Assembly (NCBI RefSeq): GCF_002812485.1 | Contig: NZ_CP025003.1 | Span: forward strand, 930,001 to 994,000 | Reading direction: 5' to 3' | From: Dickeya fangzhongdai | Lineage (GTDB): Bacteria > Pseudomonadota > Gammaproteobacteria > Enterobacterales > Enterobacteriaceae | Length of the DNA stretch: 64,000 bases | Part shown: positions 28,925 through 37,929 of the stretch, piece after piece | Layout: each line of letters starts with the position of its first letter | Position numbering within the stretch: the stretch's first letter is position 1 | Program-made: the position numbers and the translations under genes | The notes under the pieces: model-generated | Seen by the model: only the letters and a program-made list of their open reading frames with translations | Database searches by the model: none | Told to the model about the DNA's origin: nothing

Positions 28925-31909
28925 CTAAGCCTGTTTTTTGTACATATTACTATTCACTGAGCGTAATGCGCGGTATTTACCCTGTCCCAGTTTGAGGTTC
29001 GTTCTCCAGACGTAATCCCCGCTCAGGTTGATATGTTCCCATCCCAGTGGTGACAGATGGGTAATCAGTTGCTCATTAATCGGGATCCCTTTTCGTCTCA
29101 AAGAATCTATCGCTCTTTCTATATATACCGTATTCCACAGTGAGATCGCCGCAGTCAGCAACGTCAGACCGCTGGCTCGATAGCTCTGATTCTCCAGCCC
29201 CCGATCTCTGATTTCACCCAGCCGATGCATAAAGACCGCTCGCGCAAGGGCATTGCGAGCCTCACCTTTATTCAGCCCCGCCTGTACGCGTCGACGCAGT
29301 AAAGGATCCCTGAACCAGTCCAGCATAAACAATGACCTTTCGATGCGGCCAATCTCTCTCAGCGCCTTTGCCAGACCATTCTGCTTCGGATAGCTTGCCA
29401 GCTTTTTCATCATCAGTGATGCTGTTACCGTTCCCTGCTTTATAGAACTTGCCAGACGCAGCACCTCATGCCAGTGGGTTTCAATTTCCTTTAGATTCAG
29501 GCTGGTTGTCGAGATGATTGACTGAAGCCCCTGATACAACTCAGCTTTTCCATGAATAAACAGCCGTTTGTCATGAAGATCCCGGATCCTTGGCGCAAAA
29601 GCGAATCCGAGCAGATGCATTAGCGCAAAAACATGCTCAGTGAAACCTGCTGTGTCGGTGTAATGCTCTGTAATTTCCAGATCAGTTTCGTGGTACAGCA
29701 GACCATCAAGTACGTGTGTTGAATCCCGCACGCGGCTGATAACTTTGGTGTAAAACGGGCTGTATTGGTCCGAAATATGCGTATAAATCTGCACGCCTGG
29801 ATCCTGACCGTATTTAAGATTGACCTGACCAGCATAACGCCCGTGACTCCCCACCCGAAAGTTCTGTCCATCAGACGATGACGTTGTTCCATCGCCCCAG
29901 AATGCCGCCAGAGGGCTTTTTTTCTGGGCATTGACCAACTCGGCCAGCGCAGCTGAATAGGTTTCATCCCTGATGTACCAGGCCTGAATGCCCTCGAGTG
30001 ACGATTTGGTCGTTCCCGGACAGGATTCGGCCATTTTTGTCAGTCCAAGGTTGATACCATCGGCCAGGATGGTGGTCAGTAACAACTTTCTGTCTTTAGG
30101 TCTGACGTGATTGTTTTTGAGATGTGTGAAATGGCGGGTAAAACCAGTCCAGCCGTCCACTTCATCCAGCATTTCAGTAATTTTAGGGTGAGGGAGCATG
30201 CCATAAACCAGATCGCCAAAAGGGGATGCTGCTGAAGGGACACTGTTATCCAGCGGGGTAATTTTCACGCCTTTATCCGATATATCAACATCGGGTAAAT
30301 CACCGGCCAGCGCCATCGCGTTAACTTCTTCCAGACGCGATGCAAGAAGCGTCAAACGGCTCTTGATGTATTCATGGCAATCGGCCGGAACAGCAAGGGG
30401 TAACTGGTTATCCCGGAGTGATTTTTCAAAATCGTCTGACGGGATCAGATAATCATCGAAATTCCTGTAGCGGCGTGACCCCTTTACCCAGATGTCACCT
30501 GAACGTAAGGCTCCCTTCAGTTCATTCAGCACGCAAAATTCGTAATATTTTCGGTCAATGCCGGTGGGGGTGATCACAACCTTTCTCCAGCTTTCCGGGA
30601 TGAACCCGATTGGCGCGGAAGGCGGTACTTTTCGGAGTTGTTTTCTATACATATCTCTGACGGTATCCAATGCGTCACTGAGCTGCATTGCGGCGGGTGC
30701 AGCCCTGAACTGCAACACGGACAGCATCCGGGGGGCGTATTTACGCAGCGTACTGTATTTTTCTGTGATCAGATGCAACGGGTCGAAGTTGTCCTTACGT
30801 GACAGGAACCGCGTCTCTTCCACGCTGTTGATGAATTCCTGCCAGGGAAGGACGTCTTCTATTGCGGCCCAGGGATCTTCCCCGGACTCTCTGGCGTTAA
30901 GTAATGCCTGTCCGACGGTAACGTATTGCTTCAGTTTACTCTGAATCAGCTTTCCCGTTTGCTGGAGCCGCTCGGCCTGAGTACGTTTTGCCCTGCTGAA
31001 CAGACTACTCAGAATACGCTCGTGCAGATCAATAACTTCGTCAGTCAGGGTGGATCTGGCCTCCGATATGATACAAACCAGCGAGGCATAACGGCGAACA
31101 TCCGTGAATCTTGCCAGATCCCGGCTACTCATTTTCCTGCCTTCGCGTGCGAGTTTCAGGAGTCGGTTCTGGTGAACGGAAAGTGCAATGCCGTCAGGGA
31201 GTGCCAGCGACTCAATCGCATTTAACCGGTCGATATGTTGCAGGACATTTTTACCATTAATTTTTCCCGGAGGCTGGAGCAGCCAGGCCAGCCGTGAAGG
31301 TTGCTCACCCTCAGATACCAACAGACGGTCCAGTGCCGCTTTATGCCCTGGTTCAAGCTGCGCGGTAAGCGCAGAAAAAACCGCCCTGTCGGCAAGTGTT
31401 GTTGCTTCGGCCAGGGTTCGTTCGATCACTTCAACAGAGGGGAAAATAACCTTATTATTGTGGAGCCAGGAGAGCATTTCCTCCGCAAGTAAAAAACCTC
31501 TGTCTGTCCGCATGGCGTGGGGATAAAGGTGGCGAATACAGGTTTTTTGCAGCGCCCGGTTAAAAGGGGATAATTCCAGGTAGCGGTAGAGTTCAGCCAG
31601 ATGTTCCCAGCGGGTGACCTCTCTTGATGCATACTCGGCCCACAAATCAGACTGGACTTTCAAATGAGCCGCCAGCCTGAAGACAACACAGTCGTGAGGT
31701 GAAATACTTTTGTCGGGAGGAAACCCTGGTCCTCGCAAATAACAGAGTAAAACTGCAAAGCCCAGACGGTTAGCTGGCCTGCGGTGTTTATTAATGAGCG
31801 CGAGGTCATGTTCACTCAGAAAGCACATGCGCGTCAGAAATACGTCATCATCCGGCACAATCAACAAGCGTTCTTTTTCTTCACTACTGAGCATTTGTCT
31901 CCGTGGCAT
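28925..31909 (-). CDS. tnpA: Tn3-family transposase TnpA
   Basis: Start at 31909 (MPRRQMLSSEEKERLL) gives 994 residues, normal for the family. Typical parts are the N-terminal DUF4158-like region (FLTRMCFLSEHDLALINKHRRPANRLGFAVLLCYLRGPG) and the DDE domain with FWGDGTTSSSDGQ, YTHISDQYSPFYTKVI and the late ALARAVFMHRLGEIRDR. Its stop codon lies inside the left inverted repeat. It appears intact, so the element may still move. Confidence 0.95.
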   Translation of the reverse strand: MPRRQMLSSEEKERLLIVPDDDVFLTRMCFLSEHDLALINKHRRPANRLGFAVLLCYLRGPGFPPDKSISPHDCVVFRLAAHLKVQSDLWAEYASREVTRWEHLAELYRYLELSPFNRALQKTCIRHLYPHAMRTDRGFLLAEEMLSWLHNNKVIFPSVEVIERTLAEATTLADRAVFSALTAQLEPGHKAALDRLLVSEGEQPSRLAWLLQPPGKINGKNVLQHIDRLNAIESLALPDGIALSVHQNRLLKLAREGRKMSSRDLARFTDVRRYASLVCIISEARSTLTDEVIDLHERILSSLFSRAKRTQAERLQQTGKLIQSKLKQYVTVGQALLNARESGEDPWAAIEDVLPWQEFINSVEETRFLSRKDNFDPLHLITEKYSTLRKYAPRMLSVLQFRAAPAAMQLSDALDTVRDMYRKQLRKVPPSAPIGFIPESWRKVVITPTGIDRKYYEFCVLNELKGALRSGDIWVKGSRRYRNFDDYLIPSDDFEKSLRDNQLPLAVPADCHEYIKSRLTLLASRLEEVNAMALAGDLPDVDISDKGVKITPLDNSVPSAASPFGDLVYGMLPHPKITEMLDEVDGWTGFTRHFTHLKNNHVRPKDRKLLLTTILADGINLGLTKMAESCPGTTKSSLEGIQAWYIRDETYSAALAELVNAQKKSPLAAFWGDGTTSSSDGQNFRVGSHGRYAGQVNLKYGQDPGVQIYTHISDQYSPFYTKVISRVRDSTHVLDGLLYHETDLEITEHYTDTAGFTEHVFALMHLLGFAFAPRIRDLHDKRLFIHGKAELYQGLQSIISTTSLNLKEIETHWHEVLRLASSIKQGTVTASLMMKKLASYPKQNGLAKALREIGRIERSLFMLDWFRDPLLRRRVQAGLNKGEARNALARAVFMHRLGEIRDRGLENQSYRASGLTLLTAAISLWNTVYIERAIDSLRRKGIPINEQLITHLSPLGWEHINLSGDYVWRTNLKLGQGKYRALRSVNSNMYKKQA

Positions 31910-31989
31910 AAATGCTTCCCCTGCACATAGTTCATTAAAGTTATCATTCGCACTGACCGAAACCGGTCGGTTTCGTACACCGCTTACAG

Positions 31990-32062
31990 CAAATGTCCGA
32001 AACTTAGTGAAATTAATTTCGGACACACGTTATAATTCGGACACCTATTTCGTACGGAAAGT
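31990..32062. promoter_or_regulatory. res site and divergent tnpA/tnpR promoters
   Basis: TGTCCGAAA (31994-32002) and TTTCGGACA (32017-32025) are inverted copies, and a third ATTCGGACAC follows at 32035-32044, all in the gap between tnpA and tnpR. Multiple inverted resolvase half-sites here define a Tn3-type res region, where TnpR also represses both genes. Confidence 0.75.
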
Positions 32063-32067
32063 TTCCC

Positions 32068-32652
32068 ATGTCACGTGTTTTTGCCTACTGCAGGGTCTCA
32101 ACTCTGGAACAGACCACAGAAAACCAGCGTCGTGAAATTGAAGCGGCGGGTTTTGCCATCAGATCCCAACGACTTATTGAGGAGCATATCAGTGGCTCGG
32201 TTGCTGCCAGCGAACGCCCCGGATTTATCCGGTTGCTAGATCGCATGGAAAATGGGGATGTACTGATTGTCACCAAACTTGACCGTCTGGGTCGTAATGC
32301 GATGGATATCCGAAAAACAGTAGAGCAACTGGCGGCTTTAGATATTCGCGTTCATTGTCTCGCACTCGGAGGCGTTGACTTGACCAGTCCGGCCGGAAAA
32401 ATGACTATGCAGGTAATTTCTGCTGTAGCGGAGTTTGAGCGGGATTTGCTGCTTGAGCGAACGCATTCAGGTATTGCGAGGGCAAAAGCGGCTGGAAAAC
32501 GCTTCGGTCGCCCTCCCATCCTGAGCGAGGAACAAAAGCAAACAGTGACAGAGCGCCTAAATGCTGGCATCAGTATCAGTGCTATTGCCCGGGAATTTAA
32601 TACCACCCGCCAGACTATCCTTCGGGTAAAGGCTGGATTGCTGCAAGAGTGA
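32068..32652 (+). CDS. tnpR: Serine resolvase TnpR
   Basis: The 194-residue protein has the serine recombinase catalytic domain with YCRVST (nucleophile Ser11), DRLGRNAMD and [26 protein letters not shown]-terminal Hin-like HTH follows ([21 protein letters not shown]). It resolves cointegrates at res. It is divergent from tnpA. Confidence 0.95.
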   Translation: MSRVFAYCRVSTLEQTTENQRREIEAAGFAIRSQRLIEEHISGSVAASERPGFIRLLDRMENGDVLIVTKLDRLGRNAMDIRKTVEQLAALDIRVHCLALGGVDLTSPAGKMTMQVISAVAEFERDLLLERTHSGIARAKAAGKRFGRPPILSEEQKQTVTERLNAGISISAIAREFNTTRQTILRVKAGLLQE

Positions 32653-32768
32653 GCGGCTGGGAAGATTATAAAAAAATCAAATGGTTATTATGAAATAAAA
32701 CAGCCTTCTGGGTTCTTTTCCCCCTATTTTTTATAAAAGAGTAGACAAAAGAGGTTCGCGATATTAAC

Positions 32769-32786
32769 CTACCAACTAGATGGTTG
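32769..32786. promoter_or_regulatory. Operator O1 of the transposon regulon (osmC promoter)
   Basis: CTACCAACTAGATGGTTG matches 17 of 18 positions of the palindrome CTACCA(A/T)CTAG(A/T)TGGTAG found at all four cargo promoters. It lies 50 bp before the osmC-like gene. Confidence 0.8.
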
Positions 32787-32836
32787 GCACTGATTACACC
32801 AGCTATAACTTTTATCAAGAAATTACAGGAGCCATT

Positions 32837-33394
32837 ATGTCTACTACCGTTAAACCTTCTGCAGACGCAGCTGCGATCCACAATACCCGTGAAGCAGTTC
32901 GCAGCCAGCCTGGCCTGGGTAACCTGACTTTCCAGATGAAAGCCCGTTCCAGCGGCGGATTAACCGTTCGCACAGAGACCGGCGCCACAATCCAGAACGG
33001 CGTTATCGATACCAGCCGCGTGGGGAAATTTTCTAATATCGGTGATGAACCCGCAGGTTTACTCGGCACCGATACCGGCATGAGCCCGACTGAATACATC
33101 ATGCAGGCGCTGGCTGGCTGTTATACCGCCACCCTCACCATGATGGCTGCTGAAAAAGGGATCGACCTGGACGGTATCGAGCTGGATCTTAATTTCGATA
33201 TCAACCTCAACGGCTTCCTTGGGCTGGACAGCAACGTGCGTAAAGGTGCGAAATCTATTCGCGTCGATGTTCACCTTACGAGCAAGACCGCCAGTCGCGA
33301 GGAGTTAGAAGCGCTGGTCAGCGAAATGCAAAAGAATTCGCCAATCCACGATACTCTGGCTAATCCGGTTGAAATGATTACACGCCTGGCGTGA
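32837..33394 (+). CDS. OsmC-family protein
   Basis: ATG 32837 follows CAGGAGCC. The 185 residues have the OsmC fold markers: SPTEYIMQALAGCYTATLTMMAAEKGIDLDG and HDTLANPVEM. Cys95 sits at the first conserved position, but the usual second Cys is Ser (NSPIHDTL), so a classical two-Cys peroxidase cycle is not supported. A single-Cys thiol role, with help from the transposon's thioredoxin or AhpD, is a possibility. First cargo gene, its own operator upstream. Confidence 0.88.
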   Translation: MSTTVKPSADAAAIHNTREAVRSQPGLGNLTFQMKARSSGGLTVRTETGATIQNGVIDTSRVGKFSNIGDEPAGLLGTDTGMSPTEYIMQALAGCYTATLTMMAAEKGIDLDGIELDLNFDINLNGFLGLDSNVRKGAKSIRVDVHLTSKTASREELEALVSEMQKNSPIHDTLANPVEMITRLA

Positions 33395-33500
33395 TGTCAG
33401 AGATGTAATGCTGCCATTCAGAATGCAGGATGGCAGTGACGTTCAGCTCTGCACGATACTGAGTCAGTGATACAACTTGCTACGGAAAAATAGCAACAAT

Positions 33501-33524
33501 ATAATCTATCAACTAGTAGATTAT
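33501..33524. promoter_or_regulatory. Operator O2 of the transposon regulon (tetR promoter)
   Basis: ATAATCTA and TAGATTAT are perfect 8-bp arms around TCAACTAG. The inner CTATCAACTAGT resembles the other operators, with the shared CTAG centre but more divergent flanks (12 of 18). It lies 12 bp before the tetR start, which fits autorepression. Confidence 0.75.
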
Positions 33525-33535
33525 ATGGAGTAATT

Positions 33536-34117
33536 ATGACAACCATGACACGGGAACGGCTGCTCAGCGAAGCAGAACACCTGATGCGCGAAAAAGGGTA
33601 TTCAGCATTCAGCTATGCTGATTTATCAAAAATAGTGGGTATCACCAAGGCCAGTATTCATCACCATTTCCCGACCAAAGATATTCTGGGTGAGCAGGTG
33701 GTAATACAGGCGTTCTCTGATACGCAACGCGTATTTGAGCAGATAGAGGCTACTGAGAAAAGCGCGGAGAAAAGAATTGCGGCCTACATCGATATCTTCG
33801 CGCAAAGCCATAAAGCTTCACTACTGCCACTGTGTTGTGCGTTGTCAGCGGAGACCGCCAATCTGCCTCAGGCAATTACTGTACAGACATCACTTTATTT
33901 CGATATGCAAATCGAGTGGCTCACAAAAGTCGTCAGGGCGGGCATGGAGTCAGGTGAGTTTTCATCCCATGCCGAACCATCAGATATTGCTTTGATGATC
34001 ATTAATGTCTGTGAAGGCTCAAGCGTAGTGGCGCATGCAACGGCCAGACCCGAAGTCTTCACCAACAGCCTTAAGTATATAAAACTGCTTCTTAATACCC
34101 CACATTCAGGAGAATGA
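33536..34117 (+). CDS. TetR-family repressor of the cargo genes
   Basis: ATG 33536 follows GGAGTAATT. The 193-residue protein has an N-terminal TetR HTH (YSAFSYADLSKIVGITKASIHHHFPTKDIL) and a helical ligand domain with three Cys in the body, one pair near residues 99-100 (LPLCCALSAE). Such thiols could sense oxidants or electrophiles directly, as NemR does. It is followed at 4 bp by the ahpD-like gene. It is the only regulator on the element and the likely reader of the four shared operators. Confidence 0.9.
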   Translation: MTTMTRERLLSEAEHLMREKGYSAFSYADLSKIVGITKASIHHHFPTKDILGEQVVIQAFSDTQRVFEQIEATEKSAEKRIAAYIDIFAQSHKASLLPLCCALSAETANLPQAITVQTSLYFDMQIEWLTKVVRAGMESGEFSSHAEPSDIALMIINVCEGSSVVAHATARPEVFTNSLKYIKLLLNTPHSGE

Positions 34118-34121
34118 CACT

Positions 34122-34460
34122 ATGCTGGACTGGAACAACTATCGCTCAGAGTTAATGCAACGTTTAGGCGAGTTGGGCAAACTGACCCCCGAGACCATGA
34201 AAGGCGTGGTTGCCCTGGGCAACGCAGGTAACAAAACTGACCTTTTAGGCGCAAAAGTGCGTGAACTCATTGCCCTGGCGTGCGCAGTCACAACTCGCTG
34301 CGACGGCTGCATTGCTTTTCACGCCGACGCCGCTGTGAAAGCCGGTGCAACCGACGCTGAAATTGCTGAAGCGCTGGGCGTGGCGATTAACCTCAACGCT
34401 GGCGCTGCGGTCATTTATTCAGCCCGCACTCTGGATGCCGTCGGTCAGGCACGCGGTTAA
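34122..34460 (+). CDS. AhpD-like carboxymuconolactone decarboxylase family protein
   Basis: The 112 residues show the AhpD core with C60-D-G-C63 and His67 (TTRCDGCIAFHADAAVKAGAT). This is the redox-active CxxC-x3-H of alkylhydroperoxidase D-like proteins. Members reduce peroxides or recycle thiol partners. It is co-transcribed with tetR (4-bp gap, AGGAG site) and ends at a terminator. Confidence 0.9.
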   Translation: MLDWNNYRSELMQRLGELGKLTPETMKGVVALGNAGNKTDLLGAKVRELIALACAVTTRCDGCIAFHADAAVKAGATDAEIAEALGVAINLNAGAAVIYSARTLDAVGQARG

Positions 34461-34479
34461 GTATTAATAAATTCCACGT

Positions 34480-34505
34480 TAAAAGGGCATTACTGCCCTT
34501 TTTTT
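34480..34505. terminator. Bidirectional terminator between ahpD-like and thioredoxin genes
   Basis: AAAAGGGCA and TGCCCTTTT pair around TTAC, with T or A runs at both sides. It overlaps the 3' end of the thioredoxin gene. Confidence 0.9.
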
Positions 34506-34819
34506 ATGTCCGTAATCGCCTGAGCATATACCGATGCAGGTTTCACACCCGGTATGCGTTTAACTAATTGCCCTTCATGAAATATCAGCACAGACGGTAG
34601 CCCCCAGATCTCGTATTTGGTTGTCAGCACCGGTGCCTGATCTACATTGACTTTCCCCACCTGTATATCTCCATCGAGCCGGTCTGCAAACTGGCTGAAC
34701 ATCTCTTCGCTGGCCTGACAGGGCGGACACCAGGGCGCAGAAAAACGTACCACCGATATACCCTTGTACTGTTCTATCTGGCGAAAATTATCTTCGTTAT
34801 AGGATGTTAACGTACGCAT
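34490..34819 (-). CDS. Thioredoxin-fold protein
   Basis: Start at 34819 (MRTLTSYNEDNFRQI) gives 109 residues. The active site is C31-P-P-C34 in VRFSAPWCPPCQASEEMF, and the cis-Pro loop is WGLPSVLIF. CPPC instead of CGPC should alter the redox potential. No signal peptide is seen, so it is cytoplasmic. It faces the old yellow enzyme gene across operator O3 and probably reduces partner proteins encoded on the element. Confidence 0.92.
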   Translation of the reverse strand: MRTLTSYNEDNFRQIEQYKGISVVRFSAPWCPPCQASEEMFSQFADRLDGDIQVGKVNVDQAPVLTTKYEIWGLPSVLIFHEGQLVKRIPGVKPASVYAQAITDIKKGQ

Positions 34820-34895
34820 GGTGATGACCTCGAAAAATGAGTGACGATTCAGAAAAGGCAGCATTAAGACAAAAAAACACGGCATGCCCATTGAC

Positions 34896-34913
34896 CTACC
34901 TACTAGACGGTTG
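34896..34913. promoter_or_regulatory. Operator O3 of the transposon regulon (divergent trx / oye)
   Basis: CTACCTACTAGACGGTTG matches 15 of 18 consensus positions, including the CTAG centre, and lies between the divergent thioredoxin and old yellow enzyme genes. Confidence 0.75.
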
Positions 34914-35031
34914 GTATATTGCCACCCATCAGATGTTTATGCAACTCCAGTGCGCGACGTCCGGTCGGTGATACTACCGGGCTGTACAAATCCCTGTCGG
35001 GATACTCCTTTTTGTTTCTGTGAGGTATACG

Positions 35032-36138
35032 ATGAGTAAGCTTTTCACCCCCTACAATCTGTCTGGCCTGGCGTTAAAAAACCGTGTAGTCATGGCACCG
35101 ATGACCCGCACCCGCACCATGAATGACGTGCCGGATGAGGTCGTGGCTTTGTACTATGCACAGCGTGCTTCTGCTGGCCTGCTCATCACCGAAGGGATGC
35201 CGGTTTCAGAAGAAGGCCGGGGTTACCTCTATACCCCTGGTATCTACAACGACGAACACGTCCAGGGCTGGCGTAAGGTGACACAAGCGGTTCACGCCAA
35301 AGGTGGCCGTATTTTCGCGCAGCTCTGGCACGTCGGCCGTATGTCTCACGTCTCTCTTCAGCCAGGCCACATAGCGCCGGTTTCAGCGGGCACCGTTCAG
35401 GCGGTCAATACCACCGTTTTTGCGCTGACCGAATCCGGAGAACCGGGCCCGGTTGTACCAAGCCAGCCACGCGCGCTGGAAACGCATGAAGTGAAACGCA
35501 TCACGGCAGACTTCGCGCACTCCGCGCGCCTGGCGATGGAAGCCGGTTTTGACGGCGTGGAAATCATGGCGGCAAACGGATTCATCTTTGACCAGTTCCT
35601 CAGTAGCGAACTGAACACCCGCACCGACGAATACGGCGGTTCGGTGGAAAACCGTCAGCGTTTCCTGCTGGAGACCATTGACGCCGTGGCGGAAGCCGTG
35701 GGTAACAGCCACGTTGCCGTGCGCCTGTCACCGTTCGGCCGCATTTATGACCTCGCGCCGTATGAAGGTGAAGATCAAACCTGGTCAGCCATCACCGACG
35801 CGCTCGGTCAGCGGGAGCTGGCCTACGTACACCTTTACTATCAGCCGGTGTACACCAAAGCGCCACTTCCGGAAGGATTCCGCCGCCGTTTTCGCAACAC
35901 GTTTAAAGGCACCATCATCGCTGCCGGCGGTTTTACCCGTGATATCGCAGAGCAGGCTCTGGAAGATGATGAGCTGGATCTGGTGGCATTTGGTGTGCCC
36001 TACATCGCTAACCCGGATCTGGTTGAAAGAATGCAAAACGGCTGGCCGCTGGCTGAAAGTGACCGCGCCACCTACTACGGCGTCAGTGGTTCCCCGGAAA
36101 AAGGCTATACCGATTACCCGGTCTGGCAGGCGCAATAA
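35032..36138 (+). CDS. Old yellow enzyme family flavin oxidoreductase with altered active site
   Basis: ATG 35032 follows TGAGGTATAC. The 368-residue protein has the OYE/NemA barrel: KNRVVMAPMTRTRT, AQLWHVGRMSH, LNTRTDEYGGSVENRQRF and AAGGFTRDIAEQAL. The substrate-binding pair and proton donor, usually H-x-x-N-x-Y or H-x-x-H-x-Y, here read M179-A-A-N182-G-F184. So the His and the proton-donating Tyr are both lost. FMN binding looks intact. Reduction of a thiosulfinate, disulfide or nitro group, which needs less proton delivery to carbon, is a reasonable guess; ordinary ene reduction would be impaired. Confidence 0.92.
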   Translation: MSKLFTPYNLSGLALKNRVVMAPMTRTRTMNDVPDEVVALYYAQRASAGLLITEGMPVSEEGRGYLYTPGIYNDEHVQGWRKVTQAVHAKGGRIFAQLWHVGRMSHVSLQPGHIAPVSAGTVQAVNTTVFALTESGEPGPVVPSQPRALETHEVKRITADFAHSARLAMEAGFDGVEIMAANGFIFDQFLSSELNTRTDEYGGSVENRQRFLLETIDAVAEAVGNSHVAVRLSPFGRIYDLAPYEGEDQTWSAITDALGQRELAYVHLYYQPVYTKAPLPEGFRRRFRNTFKGTIIAAGGFTRDIAEQALEDDELDLVAFGVPYIANPDLVERMQNGWPLAESDRATYYGVSGSPEKGYTDYPVWQAQ

Positions 36139-36203
36139 ATCCCATACGGTCGCGGTTCTCTGATAAGTGAGATCCGACCGCCCAAGGTCTTTGAGGAATC
36201 ATT

Positions 36204-36905
36204 ATGCAAACGCTGAAACCCACCCTTACCATCGATATCTGGTCAGATTTGGTCTGCCCGTGGTGCTGGATTGCTAAAAAAAAATTTGAACAGGGTCTGA
36301 ATCGCTTTGAATTTCGCGACCAGGTGGTGATCCGCCATCACAGCTACCGTCTGGCCGGTGGTACTCCCGCGATGCCTTTTAAGGATGCCATCGTTAAAAA
36401 GCTGGGCAGTCAGCATTCAGCGGATCTGATGATGAATCAGGTAGGTACTGCCGGTAGGTCTGAAGGCCTGATCTACAACTTCGACGGCATGATGTTTGGT
36501 GATACAGAAGATGCACATACCCTGCTGGTTGCTGCGCGTAAGGCCGGAATTGCGGACGCGGTGGAAGAACGTTTTTATCACGGCAGTATCACCGAAGGTC
36601 GCTCTCTCTTTGATCGTCAGCAGCTCGTTGCAATGGCCGTAGAAGCCGGTATGCCGAAAGCTGACGCTGAAGCCGCCCTGGAAAATGATGATTTTCGCGC
36701 CACCGTTTCCGACGATGAAGCGCATGCACAGTCTATTGGCCTCAGCGGTGTTCCGGTTTTTGTGATGAACGAAAAATATGCCATCAGCGGGGCTCAGGCA
36801 GCAGATAACTTTTTGAATGCCCTGCGTCAGGTATGGGATGAACAGCAAACCGAATTTTCAGCCACTGCGGGTCAGACCTGCGGAACGGATGGCTGCAGTA
36901 TTTAA
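36204..36905 (+). CDS. DsbA/FrnE-family thiol oxidoreductase
   Basis: The 233 residues contain the DsbA-like active site C18-P-W-C21 (WSDLVCPWCWIAKKKF) without a signal peptide. The helical insert and cis-Pro loop SGVPVFVMNEKYAISGAQAADNFLNAL are typical of cytoplasmic FrnE/2-hydroxychromene isomerase-like proteins. The C-terminus ends TCGTDGCSI, adding a CxxxxC pair. Second gene of the operon after the old yellow enzyme, probably handling mixed disulfides. Confidence 0.9.
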   Translation: MQTLKPTLTIDIWSDLVCPWCWIAKKKFEQGLNRFEFRDQVVIRHHSYRLAGGTPAMPFKDAIVKKLGSQHSADLMMNQVGTAGRSEGLIYNFDGMMFGDTEDAHTLLVAARKAGIADAVEERFYHGSITEGRSLFDRQQLVAMAVEAGMPKADAEAALENDDFRATVSDDEAHAQSIGLSGVPVFVMNEKYAISGAQAADNFLNALRQVWDEQQTEFSATAGQTCGTDGCSI

Positions 36906-36970
36906 TCCGTCAACCGCCGGCAGTTTCACTATGCCGGCAACGTCTTACCCACCAGTAATGGAGTCAGAAA

Positions 36971-37744
36971 ATGAACACTTTTTTCAAAGGTAAAAAACTG
37001 CTCGTCGTCGGCGGTACCAGCGGCATGGGTCTGGCCGTCGCACGTATGGTACTGGAAGCGGGCGGCAGTGTCGTGCTGACCGGGAATAAAAAAGACAAAG
37101 CCGAAGCGGTGCAAAAAGAACTGAGCCCTCTGGGACCGGTTGCGGTCATCGCGGCGAACCTGATGACCGAAGAAGGTATGGAAACTATCCGTCGGGAAAT
37201 TAATGCCCGCCACCGCGATATCAGCCTGATGGTGAATGCCGCCGGGATCTTCATGCCGAAAGGCTTTACCGAGCACAGCTTTGCCGATTATGACATGTAT
37301 CTTGCGCTGAACCGCGCCACGTTCTTTATTACGCAGGATGTCGTGAAGAACATGCTTGCCGCGAAGATCGAAGGGTCTATCGTCAATGTCGGTTCGATTG
37401 GCGCCCAGGCAGCACTCGGTGACTCGCCGGCCTCGGCCTATTCAATGGCAAAAGCGGGTCTGCATGCCCTGACGCGTAATCTGGCGATTGAGCTGGCCAG
37501 CGCGGGTATTCGTGTCAACGCTGTGTCTCCCGGGATTGTTCATACGCCGATATACGAAGGCTTCATGGACAAAGCGGATATCGCAGATGCTATGAAGTCG
37601 CTGAACGATTTCCACCCGCTGGGACGCGTCGGAACTGCCGAAGATGTGGCAAACACTATTCTCTTCCTGTTGTCTGACAAAACCTCATGGGTGACGGGCG
37701 CTATCTGGGATGTCGATGCGGGCATCATGGCGGTCAGACGATAA
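36971..37744 (+). CDS. Short-chain dehydrogenase/reductase
   Basis: The 257 residues show the classical SDR fold: GGTSGMG nucleotide motif at 14-20, NAAG, catalytic Ser in VGSIGA, and Y157-SMA-K161, with the SPGIVHTPIYEG loop. The substrate is unknown; relatives reduce carbonyls with NAD(P)H. Last gene of the oye-dsbA-sdr operon, followed by a terminator. Confidence 0.92.
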   Translation: MNTFFKGKKLLVVGGTSGMGLAVARMVLEAGGSVVLTGNKKDKAEAVQKELSPLGPVAVIAANLMTEEGMETIRREINARHRDISLMVNAAGIFMPKGFTEHSFADYDMYLALNRATFFITQDVVKNMLAAKIEGSIVNVGSIGAQAALGDSPASAYSMAKAGLHALTRNLAIELASAGIRVNAVSPGIVHTPIYEGFMDKADIADAMKSLNDFHPLGRVGTAEDVANTILFLLSDKTSWVTGAIWDVDAGIMAVRR

Positions 37745-37763
37745 CCCCGTGACGCTGGCATAA

Positions 37764-37790
37764 GCCGCCCCTTAAGGGCGGCATTTTTTT
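37764..37790 (+). terminator. Terminator after the SDR gene
   Basis: GCCGCCC and GGGCGGC pair around CTTAA or similar, then T7. Confidence 0.9.
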
Positions 37791-37929
37791 GTCGCCAGAA
37801 ATGTCATCAGCAGGCTTCACTAAGAATATTCACGATCTGTTCATCCGTGCCTTTTGTGTTCCCGGCACAGGGTGTTATGCCGGGTTCTGACGACATCCTG
37901 ACAGGACAAAACGGCCAGAGAGAAAGGGG

